Source: JAYFQE01 sp034927345 (lineage in GTDB: Bacteria > Bacillota > Clostridia > Saccharofermentanales > UBA5734). From it: 35,884 bases of DNA. A program made the position numbers and the translations under genes. Positions 1 to 7,271 of the stretch are shown one piece after another (positions within the stretch are counted from its first letter, which is position 1; every line of letters begins with the position of its first letter). The notes under the pieces were generated by a model that worked only from the letters and a program-made list of their open reading frames with translations, made no database searches and was not told where the DNA came from. The stretch spans positions 1 through 35,884 of the forward strand of contig JAYFQE010000022.1 in assembly GCA_034927345.1 (NCBI GenBank). Reading direction: 5' to 3'.

Positions 1-159
1 GCTTTGAGCTTTACACCAACTCCCAGCTATAAGACCGTTTTGACCATCTTGAAATCAGATCAGAACCTGCCGGCAACCAGTAAGCAGAAGCAGACGCCAG
101 AAGACCTTCATGCCTTTACGCGTGGCGCCAAACATTACGGAGGCAACTATTATGAGTAA
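1..159 (+). CDS. istA: IS21-family transposase IstA, C-terminal end (cut by window edge)
   Basis: Frame 1 is open from the first base and stops with TAA at 157-159, giving 52 residues that end in GAKHYGGNYYE. IstA transposases commonly finish with a basic stretch followed by a short R-G-x-x-Y-Y type tail, and the next gene is istB, so this is read as the IstA C-terminus. The catalytic DDE core lies upstream, outside the window. The stop overlaps the istB start codon (ATGAGTAA), the coupled arrangement typical of this family. No catalytic residue is visible here, so the call rests on the tail and the context. Confidence 0.75.
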   Translation, partial: ALSFTPTPSYKTVLTILKSDQNLPATSKQKQTPEDLHAFTRGAKHYGGNYYE

Positions 160-910
160 TTCAACCTGTGAAAAACTAATAAGCATGCATCTAAGTGCCA
201 TGGCGGCGGCCTATCATCAACAGCTGGCTGACCCGCAAATGGAAAGCTTATCTTTTGAGGAGCGTATGGGCATCCTGACCGATATCGAATACACCAGCCA
301 GAGAAATCACCGGCTGGACCGGCTTATCAAAAACTCCAATTTCGACCAGCCACAGGCGCATATCGCTGAAATTGACTTCTCACCGCGCCGCGAACTGAAC
401 CGCGATCAAATCGTTCGCTTGGCATCCTGTAAGTTCATCAGCGATTCCCGCAACGTGATCAATATGGGTGCTGCAGGCTCCGGCAAATCCTACATCGCCT
501 GTGCGCTAGGCATGGAAGCTTGCAAGCAGTTTTATACTGTCAAATTCATCCGCCTACCGTCATTGCTTGAAGAGATGCATCTGGCTGAAGCCTCAGGTGC
601 TATGCGCCAACTCTACAAAGATTATGCCAAAATCAGCTTGCTCATTCTCGACGACTGGATGCTGGTTAAGCTGACGGCTGAAGAGTCCCGGTTCATCTAT
701 GAAATCGTTCATCGACGGCATAAAACAGCCTCAACCATCTTTTGTTCACAGTTCGCGCCAGCCGGCTGGCATCACCGGATTGCTGAAGAAACCCTGGCCG
801 ACGCTATTCTGGACCGGATCGTTTATGATTCTTACGTCATCGAAATTAAGAGTCAAGAAGACAAGCCGTCCATGCGCGAAAAATACGGTTTCATCAACAA
901 TCTGAACTGA
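152..910 (+). CDS. istB: IS21-family helper ATPase IstB
   Basis: This 252-residue AAA+ ATPase assists the IstA transposase in target selection and strand transfer. The Walker A motif GAAGSGKS and a Walker B motif LLILDDW are both present, and length and layout (helical N-terminus, then ATPase core) match the family. An ATG at 110 would add 14 residues, but the ATG at 152 overlaps the istA stop codon as in other IS21 elements and is the better start. The gene looks intact, so the element may still be able to move if istA is whole upstream. Confidence 0.92.
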   Translation: MSNSTCEKLISMHLSAMAAAYHQQLADPQMESLSFEERMGILTDIEYTSQRNHRLDRLIKNSNFDQPQAHIAEIDFSPRRELNRDQIVRLASCKFISDSRNVINMGAAGSGKSYIACALGMEACKQFYTVKFIRLPSLLEEMHLAEASGAMRQLYKDYAKISLLILDDWMLVKLTAEESRFIYEIVHRRHKTASTIFCSQFAPAGWHHRIAEETLADAILDRIVYDSYVIEIKSQEDKPSMREKYGFINNLN

Positions 911-915
911 CGCGG

Positions 916-976
916 CATTCCGTTATCTGGTGCTGCCATTCCGGTATCCTGGTGCTCATCCTGCCGGAATGGCGGC
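916..976. repeat. IS21 right-end terminal repeats
   Basis: Two imperfect direct copies of CATTCCGTTATCTGGTGCT (916-934) and CATTCCGGTATCCTGGTGCT (937-956) are followed by an inverted copy of the same core. GCCATTCCGG (935-944) and CCGGAATGGC (964-973) form a perfect 10-bp inverted repeat, extendable to 13 bp with one G-T pair (932-944 with 964-976). IS21-family ends typically hold several transposase-binding repeats, so these are read as the right-end binding sites. Confidence 0.65.
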
Positions 977-1022
977 GCTGGCGCACCGCAATATGCATAT
1001 TCAAACAAGACTATACATTGTT

Positions 1023-1051
1023 TTGATTTACTTCAATTTATTAGTTAAAAT
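1023..1051 (+). promoter_or_regulatory. Putative sigma-A promoter of the STAND gene
   Basis: TTGATT (1023-1028) and TAAAAT (1046-1051) are separated by exactly 17 bp, 61 bp upstream of the TTG start of the large STAND gene. The background is very AT-rich, so chance matches are likely and the call is moderate. Confidence 0.45.
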
Positions 1052-1112
1052 ACAAAGAGCAAATAATTGTTTATTAAATTGAAAATAAATTATTGAAAGA
1101 GGGTAGGGCAAA

Positions 1113-4100
1113 TTGTCAATTGAGATTAGCGGCGTTCAAGGCTATGAGTATCAATATCTCGTTACTATCTACCTCTCGCTTATGTATACAGATAAAGAAG
1201 ATATTTGTATCTTTGTTGAAAATGATGAGGACGCTCAAATCAAATTTTGCAATGAAGGGCATCAATATATTTTAGACATTCAAGCAAAGAAAAAAGCCGA
1301 CCAATCAGATCTTTCTGATTTTTGCAAATGGATCTCACACTTCGAAAAACGTAGTGATACTAATTATCTTTTATCAAAAATAATAACTGATCCCAACAGA
1401 TATGTTGTTTTTGTAACTGACAGCAGGTGTAAGGATGATATTTGCTCGTTTATAAGAAATGAAGGATTTGTTCAGGAGTCAAATCAACCTTATAATAATT
1501 CGTTTTTAGATAACGTAAAAGGTGCAATTTTAAATTCCTATAGAAATTCAACAAGTCCAATTGATATTAAAAGGCATAATTACTTAGAGTCACATTTGCC
1601 AGGTATTTCTAAACCAATACTAAGAAAAGCATTTAAGAAGATCAGCATTATTGAGAGATCATCATATGATCAGATAAAGAGCTGCGTACTTTCAATCCTA
1701 AATATGAAGTATTTAATTCCTCAAATTGACTGCGAAAATGTTTACAAAGAGCTAATTGATATTGTTATAATGGGAAGAGACACAGGAGCTGATATTGCAT
1801 TAGATATAAATAAATTACTTACACGGCGATCAAAAACTATAATGCAATATGACACTAATTATATTAAACGTGTTGAAGAACAAGAATGTTTTGATCACTT
1901 AGTTTGTAATCACACACTATTGTTAGCAGGTGCACCATTTTGTGGCAAGAGTTATCTTGCTAAAAGCATTGCCCAGAAGTTTGCAGAAAGAGGATATCAC
2001 GTTTGTATTACAACCGAGCTTTCCGGAGAATCGGGTGCGTTAAATTTTCTGAATTATAGCGCTCAAGAACCAAGACTTTTATTATACGAAGACCCGTTTG
2101 GCGCTGTGGAAGTGAAAAGCAATGCTCATGAAATCTTAATTCAAATTTATAAGCTGATCGATGAAAAATCTTCACCAGGCAGAAAAATTATTATTACATC
2201 AAGAACAGACGTACTACTCACAATAATGTGTAAGGAAACTTTGGATGAATGTAAAATTAAAAGCAATGTCTGGTATGATTTAACATTAAAGCATATCTCC
2301 GTTGCTTATGAACTTTGGGACAAATGTTTTGGGGGTTCTTCTGAATCAAAAAATATATTTGGTGAAATCCAAAAGTGGCTAAAGATAAATGAAGGCGGTA
2401 AATTTTTGGAATTGGGGGAGATATCACATTTAAAGTGTGAATATCCAGTACTATCTGAGATCCAAAATAAAAATATTGTTCAACTAATTAACACGGCTAG
2501 AATAAGTACGGAAGCGATTATATCAAAAATTCAGTTAAGAGGAACCGAATATATCAAACTATTTATTGCTCTCGGACTTTGTTGTAATACAATTAGAACA
2601 ATCAGTATAGAGGATATGGAATATATTCTAGGGGATTTTATAGAGTACCCAGCAATAAATACTGACCGGTATACGACACATTCAGTCAAGTTTGCCGGTA
2701 AATCAGAACACCTCGAAATTAGATTTCCATACTATGGTCATATATATAAAATAACTGATCAGCACCGTGAGATATTAGACTATTTCGAAAGTAGCGGATA
2801 CATTGCTCGAAATCAGTTGAATAGCATATATTTCCGGCATCCTATCTTTTATGCCGCAAGTAAGTCACTTTTCCGGCATCAGGTACAGAACTATTGGCGT
2901 AAAGATGACGTTATTTTATTAGCCAAAAGAAGCCTTTCAGCATTATCAAAAAACGCTAATATATGCGCACTTATAACTTTGGATGAAACATATGAAGTGC
3001 AAAATTCAAACGATATACTTGATTTGATATCTCTAGCTGTTGATTCCATTTTCCCTTCAGTAAAAGACAAAGCAATATTCTTACTCGATAAAAATTATGC
3101 CAATTTAAACTTTAAATTGAAAGAGAGAGTGTTAAACCACGCTATAAATCGATATTTCGGAGATCATATTCTATGGCATAATAGCGAGCCTTGGTTTAAT
3201 CCAAGTATGGAAGTTGATATTGATTTGCATGAAGTATTTGGATACAGATCTCCATTAACAATTGAAGCGATTGATAAATGCTTAAAGGATAATGAGCATT
3301 TCAGTACGGATATTGTTTACAAAATATTGAATTCCACTATTTCTGAAAATCTTACAGAAGAATTTTTATTAATGGCAGCTTCTTACGATGAAGTTTTCAT
3401 CAAAGAAAAGGCAGTCTTTTTATTTTTCAAAAACTATGCATATAATCATGATGATGTTTGCGAATACTTAAATGATTATGAAGATTGTAATATTATCTTT
3501 AATCTTTTTAGAGGATCACTGATTTCTTGGTTAAAATATTCTCAAATAAACCAAAGCATGATACAAACATATTTTAAGAAATCAATAAGTAACCGCATGT
3601 CTGTAGCAGCACGTTCAAGGAGATTTTTGGAAGACTTTGCTTCTGACTATAATGAAGAAAGTATTAATTGGAGTTATTATAACAATGAAGAAAAGGAAAA
3701 ATTATGGTATGTTTGGGGTGATATATTCTCCGAGCTTTTTATAAATTTCCCATTACAATTTACATCTATGCATGAGCCACACATGGTAAATACTATTGAG
3801 ACGTCTTTAAAATATATCAAAGATAAGAAGCGTATTGTAAGATTGATGGAAACCTGGAATGAATGGCTTATTCGATGCTGTAACGCTGATGATTATGGCA
3901 TGAGTGTTATGGAATACTTAATGATTGGAACAAAAGATGATAGTTCTGTAAGAGAAGAATTATTTAATAAAATGCTTAACGTACGTAACACTAGTATTAT
4001 AACTTCTCATATCAATCATATTGTAAATAATTGGCATTATCTGTCTAAAAATGAAGCAAACAAAGTGATCGGTATTATTAAATCTGATAGAAATGATGTG

Positions 4101-4997
4101 ATGTGGATTAAAGCAGTTGCTTTAACAAGAAGAAATGTACCAGAGATTATTCAAGTTGCACTTTTCGATTCTGTTTTGTTCAACAAAGAATTGACAGAAA
4201 TTATAACTTTACTGCGAGAACAAAAGGTATTAGAAGAATGTCTAAATGTTTATTGTGGATATCCACAACCACTATGGTGGAATGGTTATCATCACCCGCG
4301 AAATAACATTTGGAATGATCTTATTCAAGAAATATTGCGAATGGATATCTTGGATAAATCATATGATGTTGCTTTGCGAGAATATTTTGAAAAATTAATA
4401 ATGGAGAGAGAATGGTGCAACAGGGATTTATTGGATATCATATTTAGTAATGGCGATAAACGAAAACTTAGTTTTGAGAGGCTGTTTTATATAACTTTAA
4501 CGCATACAGGAAGTACACCTTGGCTATGGGGGAAATTCTTGGAATTTTGTTCTGATTCAGAAAAAAAGCAGTATTTTGATAGAATAATAGAATATATTGA
4601 ACTTATAGAATATACAGAACTAAATTATGATTTTTCTTTTAGCAGAGATATCATTATTAACGAATTATACGCAAGATTACCCAATGATACTCGGATATAT
4701 AGAATATGTGAAACAATCAGGAGCCTTGACACAATTAGAGACAAGGAAAAAAGAGAGCTGATTGATAAATCAATTGAAACTTTGTACACATCTGTGGTAG
4801 AAATATATAAAAACAGTCCTCCGCGAATGAATCTAACTGATCGGATTGTTCTTGATACAGTTAATCGAATTCAATCTCCAATATTAAACTCCAAAGAAAT
4901 GCTTGAGACTAATAAAGATGGTTTTTTTAAGCGCGCAAGGAAATTAAGGGACCAATTAGATGAGAATTATATATTGGTTGATTGGAATTATCAGTAA
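1113..4997 (+). CDS. STAND NTPase (nSTAND3-like) with N-terminal PD-(D/E)xK-like nuclease segment; candidate anti-phage protein
   Basis: This protein has 1,294 residues. The N-terminus (about 1-120) has GYEYQYL, then VENDED at 35-40 and IQAKK at 56-60. That E..ED...Q-x-K spacing resembles the Cap4/DUF4297 branch of PD-(D/E)xK nucleases. A P-loop GAPFCGKS lies at 273-280. A Walker B-like stretch RLLLYEDPFG (321-330) and an ITSR segment near 358 resemble the nSTAND3 NTPase type. The remaining roughly 900 residues look like alpha-helical repeats, a likely sensor. No signal peptide or membrane segment is seen. The start is TTG behind AGAGGG. The gene is strikingly AT-rich, stands alone, and lies between an IS21 element and a tRNA attachment site, as expected of a mobile defence gene. 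By analogy with Avs-type proteins, target binding would trigger oligomerisation and DNA cleavage. The domain reading is good; the defence role is inference. Confidence 0.75.
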   Translation: MSIEISGVQGYEYQYLVTIYLSLMYTDKEDICIFVENDEDAQIKFCNEGHQYILDIQAKKKADQSDLSDFCKWISHFEKRSDTNYLLSKIITDPNRYVVFVTDSRCKDDICSFIRNEGFVQESNQPYNNSFLDNVKGAILNSYRNSTSPIDIKRHNYLESHLPGISKPILRKAFKKISIIERSSYDQIKSCVLSILNMKYLIPQIDCENVYKELIDIVIMGRDTGADIALDINKLLTRRSKTIMQYDTNYIKRVEEQECFDHLVCNHTLLLAGAPFCGKSYLAKSIAQKFAERGYHVCITTELSGESGALNFLNYSAQEPRLLLYEDPFGAVEVKSNAHEILIQIYKLIDEKSSPGRKIIITSRTDVLLTIMCKETLDECKIKSNVWYDLTLKHISVAYELWDKCFGGSSESKNIFGEIQKWLKINEGGKFLELGEISHLKCEYPVLSEIQNKNIVQLINTARISTEAIISKIQLRGTEYIKLFIALGLCCNTIRTISIEDMEYILGDFIEYPAINTDRYTTHSVKFAGKSEHLEIRFPYYGHIYKITDQHREILDYFESSGYIARNQLNSIYFRHPIFYAASKSLFRHQVQNYWRKDDVILLAKRSLSALSKNANICALITLDETYEVQNSNDILDLISLAVDSIFPSVKDKAIFLLDKNYANLNFKLKERVLNHAINRYFGDHILWHNSEPWFNPSMEVDIDLHEVFGYRSPLTIEAIDKCLKDNEHFSTDIVYKILNSTISENLTEEFLLMAASYDEVFIKEKAVFLFFKNYAYNHDDVCEYLNDYEDCNIIFNLFRGSLISWLKYSQINQSMIQTYFKKSISNRMSVAARSRRFLEDFASDYNEESINWSYYNNEEKEKLWYVWGDIFSELFINFPLQFTSMHEPHMVNTIETSLKYIKDKKRIVRLMETWNEWLIRCCNADDYGMSVMEYLMIGTKDDSSVREELFNKMLNVRNTSIITSHINHIVNNWHYLSKNEANKVIGIIKSDRNDVMWIKAVALTRRNVPEIIQVALFDSVLFNKELTEIITLLREQKVLEECLNVYCGYPQPLWWNGYHHPRNNIWNDLIQEILRMDILDKSYDVALREYFEKLIMEREWCNRDLLDIIFSNGDKRKLSFERLFYITLTHTGSTPWLWGKFLEFCSDSEKKQYFDRIIEYIELIEYTELNYDFSFSRDIIINELYARLPNDTRIYRICETIRSLDTIRDKEKRELIDKSIETLYTSVVEIYKNSPPRMNLTDRIVLDTVNRIQSPILNSKEMLETNKDGFFKRARKLRDQLDENYILVDWNYQ

Positions 4998-5055
4998 CAT
5001 TTAATATTACTTGATAACATAATTATGCATAATGCAAGAAGGGCCGTGTAATAAT

Positions 5056-5075
5056 TTGTGTGCGGATTGTGTGCG
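5056..5075. repeat. Two 9-bp direct repeats, possible integrase arm sites
   Basis: TTGTGTGCG occurs at 5056-5064 and again at 5067-5075, one helical turn (11 bp) apart, about 130 bp inside the tRNA-fragment attachment site. Short direct repeats in helical phase near an att core are typical of arm-type binding sites for tyrosine integrases. No integrase gene is visible here, so the role is inferred from position. A separate 8-bp inverted repeat, AAACCAAA (5095-5102) and TTTGGTTT (5138-5145), lies in the same gap. The stretch 4998-5200 shows no convincing gene. Confidence 0.35.
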
Positions 5076-5201
5076 AACTCAACTCAACTGTCTAAAACCA
5101 AATTCAAGCCAAAGAATAAATTTATCGCCTAAAACGCTTTGGTTTCAGCACTCACAAGGCTTTGTCCAGTTTCAGGCAAACTCAGCCCAAACACCGTTTT
5201 T

Positions 5202-5249
5202 CTGACTCTGGATCAGTTTGTCAGGGTTCAAATCCTTGTCCGGCAGCCA
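5202..5249 (+). other. 3' half of a tRNA gene (probably tRNA-Gln, CTG): attachment site of an integrated element
   Basis: The sequence folds as the 3' part of a tRNA. Anticodon stem pairs CTGA (5202-5205) with TCAG (5213-5216) around the loop CTCTGGA, giving anticodon CTG at 5208-5210. T-stem CAGGG pairs with CCTTG around TTCAAAT. The acceptor strand TCCGGCA is followed by discriminator G and an encoded CCA (5247-5249). The matching 5' acceptor strand TGCCGGA and the D-arm are absent upstream, so the gene is not complete. Integrases that target tRNA genes leave such a 3' duplicate at the far end of the element. The fragment is followed by a terminator, so the native side is to the right and the island lies to the left. 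Discriminator G agrees with glutamine. Confidence 0.75.
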
Positions 5250-5254
5250 AGATA

Positions 5255-5285
5255 ACCTCGAGATTTCAATGGTCTCGGGGTTTTT
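5255..5285 (+). terminator. Rho-independent terminator behind the tRNA fragment
   Basis: ACCTCGAGA (5255-5263) pairs with TCTCGGGGT (5273-5281) with one G-T pair, and the stem runs into TTTTTATTTG. It sits 5 bp after the CCA end, where the terminator of the original tRNA gene would be. Confidence 0.85.
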
Positions 5286-5396
5286 ATTTGTTTCACATCA
5301 TCCTGCTTCAGAGCAAATGAAACAGGCGGCCAAATATGATGTTAAAGATACGTTCCGGCCATCGTATATTATAAACCAACACGTTTTACATATAGG

Positions 5397-5424
5397 TTGA
5401 ATCTCAATAGAAACGTGATATAAT
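5397..5424 (+). promoter_or_regulatory. Putative sigma-A promoter of the kinase/HTH gene pair
   Basis: TTGAAT (5397-5402) and a perfect TATAAT (5419-5424) are 16 bp apart. The first good ribosome binding site downstream, GAGGTGA at 5437-5443, serves the short frame at 5450; the kinase gene follows at 5532. The rest of 5286-5396 shows nothing convincing. Confidence 0.6.
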
Positions 5425-5449
5425 TATGATACTAATGAGGTGACCTAAT

Positions 5450-5512
5450 ATGTGCGGGAGGTTCCGTAATAAAAACATGATTCTAATGATACTGAAAACT
5501 TTGATGTATTGA
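5450..5512 (+). CDS. Possible 20-residue leader peptide or gene remnant starting MCGRF
   Basis: A strong ribosome binding site GAGGTGA (5437-5443) lies 6 bp before ATG at 5450, and the frame stops with TGA at 5510-5512. The peptide begins MCGRF, which matches the start of SRAP/YedK (HMCES) proteins, where Cys2 is catalytic; the rest does not resemble that family. It could be the stump of a lost SRAP gene, a leader peptide of the kinase operon, or chance. The placement between a good promoter and the kinase gene suggests it is at least translated. Confidence 0.3.
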   Translation: MCGRFRNKNMILMILKTLMY

Positions 5513-5531
5513 TATATAGCGAGGTGAAGGT

Positions 5532-6422
5532 GTGGACTTTTCAAATTATCCATTGAGTAACCGATATTATGGCGGCTCAGAAAAGAAGATCGGCATTATC
5601 ATTAATGGATCTCCCTATATGTTGAAATTTCAAAAAAACACAGCCTTCGGTTTACGTAGCAACCATATCTCCGAATATATCGGTTCGCATGTATTTGCTT
5701 TACTTGGCTTTCCGACTCAAGAAACATATCTGGGAACTTATCGGGGAGAACAGGTTGTTGCGTGCAAGGATTTTATTGAACAAGGCGTCCAATTTGTGCC
5801 CTTTAATGATGTTGGAGAGCGTTCATTGGATCAAGATAAGGAACGCTATCAGTACTCATATGACGACATCATAAAGATGCTCCAAGATAATTCAAAGTTG
5901 ACTCAGGTCGAAGAGACGATTCATTCTTTTTGGGTGATCTATATTGTGGATGCACTACTCGGTAATTTTGACCGGCATGGCAGTAACTGGGGCTTTATAA
6001 AGAAAAATAACGCTTACTCATTAGCTCCTGTTTTTGATAATGGATCCTGCCTGTTTCCAAATATGGACGATGAAATAGAAATGGAAACCGTTATGAACTC
6101 GGATGAAGAAACTAAAAAGAGAGTTTTTACTTTTCCGACTTCACAGATTTTGCTGAATGGCAAGATAAGCTCATATTATGAAGTTATACGCAGTTGTGCG
6201 TTCCCCGAGTGCAATTCAGCGTTAAAAGCTGTATGTAAAAAGCTCGATCTATATCGCGTTTATACTTTAATTGATAATACTCCATTGATCAGTGAAACAC
6301 ATAAGCGATTTTACAAGCATATGCTTTCGGCGCGTTATGAATTGATGATTAAGGCGTCGTATGACTTGCTGGAAAGGATAACAGATGAATCAAGCAACAA
6401 CGACGGCAATAATCTGCCTTGA
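5532..6422 (+). CDS. HipA/CtkA-like serine/threonine protein kinase
   Basis: This 296-residue protein resembles the compact HipA-like kinases of the CtkA type. Residues 28-34 (PYMLKFQ) provide a candidate ATP-binding lysine (K32). VVACKDF lies at 75-81. The catalytic loop NFDRHGSNWGF (145-155) supplies Asp147 and Asn152, and APVFDNGS (165-172) supplies the metal-binding Asp169. It lacks the separate N-terminal subdomain of classical HipA. The start is GTG with GAGGTG upstream. Its last 38 bases overlap the next gene in another frame, so the two are almost surely co-translated. HipA relatives phosphorylate cytoplasmic targets and many act as toxins; whether this one is a toxin cannot be told. 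The kinase fold is well supported, the target unknown. Confidence 0.85.
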   Translation: MDFSNYPLSNRYYGGSEKKIGIIINGSPYMLKFQKNTAFGLRSNHISEYIGSHVFALLGFPTQETYLGTYRGEQVVACKDFIEQGVQFVPFNDVGERSLDQDKERYQYSYDDIIKMLQDNSKLTQVEETIHSFWVIYIVDALLGNFDRHGSNWGFIKKNNAYSLAPVFDNGSCLFPNMDDEIEMETVMNSDEETKKRVFTFPTSQILLNGKISSYYEVIRSCAFPECNSALKAVCKKLDLYRVYTLIDNTPLISETHKRFYKHMLSARYELMIKASYDLLERITDESSNNDGNNLP

Positions 6423-7170
6423 TGATGATTTGGGATTTTCCTATAGAGTCTCAAAAATTGAATATGTGTTGTGTGAAGACGAAAGCTTCTCATATACTTT
6501 TACACCCAATTATAGTGTCATTGATTTACTGACGACTGCTTTGTTCCAAGGAATTCCCGGATTGAATCTTGATCTTAGGAAGTCTCAATATGTGCGTAAA
6601 AATACGACGCCTGTGTTTATCAGCGAGCGGACGCCTGGAGAAAACCGGGAGGATCTCTGGAAGCTGCTTGAAGACTGCGGCATGAATTACCTGAACAGGC
6701 TGGAATGGCTGATCCGGACAGACACCAGATACAGTGGAGACCGGTTCTACGCAGAACGTTGGACTGCTGCTGATGATAAGCATAGCGTGGATTATGCGGC
6801 AATAGAACAAGCCGAATCGAGATCAGCTGGGATAATTGCGCAGCTTCTTCGAATAATCTGCGCCGGTAATGATGTCAAGGCTGTCGATTTTTTCATTGAC
6901 GACAGTAACAGAAAAGCATATTATTCCCTCCTGATGAGCCTCTATCAAAAAGAAAAGAGCTACATGAACAAGCAACGGGCAGAAGGCATCAGGAAGTCGG
7001 CTGCTCAGGGATTTTACCGTGGCAGGACACCTGTGCGGATCGACGACACGAAACTCACTGAAGTAATGACGGATTACAGAAACAGCAAGTTAACCGCACT
7101 GGAAGCCGCTGCCAGGCTGGGTGTGAGTCGAAGCTCTTTTTTCAGAAGACTCAAGAAGATTGAAATATAG
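6385..7170 (+). CDS. Kinase-linked protein with resolvase-type C-terminal HTH, function unknown
   Basis: The protein has 261 residues. The N-terminal 190 residues match no family I recognise. The C-terminus, from about residue 198, reads QRAEGIRKSAAQGFYRGR and then EAAARLGVSRSSFFRRLKK, which is the helix-turn-helix pattern found at the end of serine recombinases. The catalytic domain of a recombinase is not visible, so only the DNA-binding tail resembles that group. ATG at 6385 has AAAGGA 7 bases upstream and lies inside the kinase gene. The tight overlap suggests the two act together: this protein could be an autoregulator, an antitoxin or a kinase substrate. Confidence 0.6.
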   Translation: MNQATTTAIICLDDDLGFSYRVSKIEYVLCEDESFSYTFTPNYSVIDLLTTALFQGIPGLNLDLRKSQYVRKNTTPVFISERTPGENREDLWKLLEDCGMNYLNRLEWLIRTDTRYSGDRFYAERWTAADDKHSVDYAAIEQAESRSAGIIAQLLRIICAGNDVKAVDFFIDDSNRKAYYSLLMSLYQKEKSYMNKQRAEGIRKSAAQGFYRGRTPVRIDDTKLTEVMTDYRNSKLTALEAAARLGVSRSSFFRRLKKIEI

Positions 7171-7187
7171 CGCCATGAAATCACCGC

Positions 7188-7215
7188 TTGCGCAAATGAT
7201 GAAATAGGGTATGAT
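7188..7215 (+). promoter_or_regulatory. Possible promoter of the sensor kinase operon
   Basis: TTGCGC (7188-7193) and TATGAT (7210-7215) are 16 bp apart, upstream of the sensor kinase gene. The -35 element is weak, which would fit an activated promoter. Confidence 0.4.
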
Positions 7216-7217
7216 CA

Positions 7218-7228
7218 ATATGACGTTT
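7218..7228 (+). promoter_or_regulatory. ATATGACGTTT motif, copy 1
   Basis: ATATGACGTTT lies just behind the proposed -10 of the sensor kinase gene. The same 11 bases occur at 9844-9854, before the permease gene. Such a shared motif could be a binding site of the AraC-type response regulator coded between them. Confidence 0.4.
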
Positions 7229-7271
7229 GGTTCAGTCCTGTCAAGGACTTATCTTGAGTTGAATGGATTAA

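Larger units (their letters stand above)
1..990 (+). mobile_element. IS21-family insertion sequence, right-hand part
   Basis: The last codons of an istA-type transposase, a complete istB and a set of terminal repeats lie in the order expected for an IS21-family element read left to right. The left end and most of istA lie outside the window. The exact right boundary is not certain: family members end in CA, and CA occurs at 984-985 and 989-990, so the end is set at about 990. No target-site duplication can be checked because the left end is missing. The composition changes from mixed to very AT-rich just beyond the element, which supports a boundary here. Confidence 0.8.

Noticed and set aside
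5218..5400. Open frame of 60 codons over the tRNA fragment and terminator
   Set aside because: It reads through the tRNA arm and terminator stem, has no ribosome site and no family resemblance.
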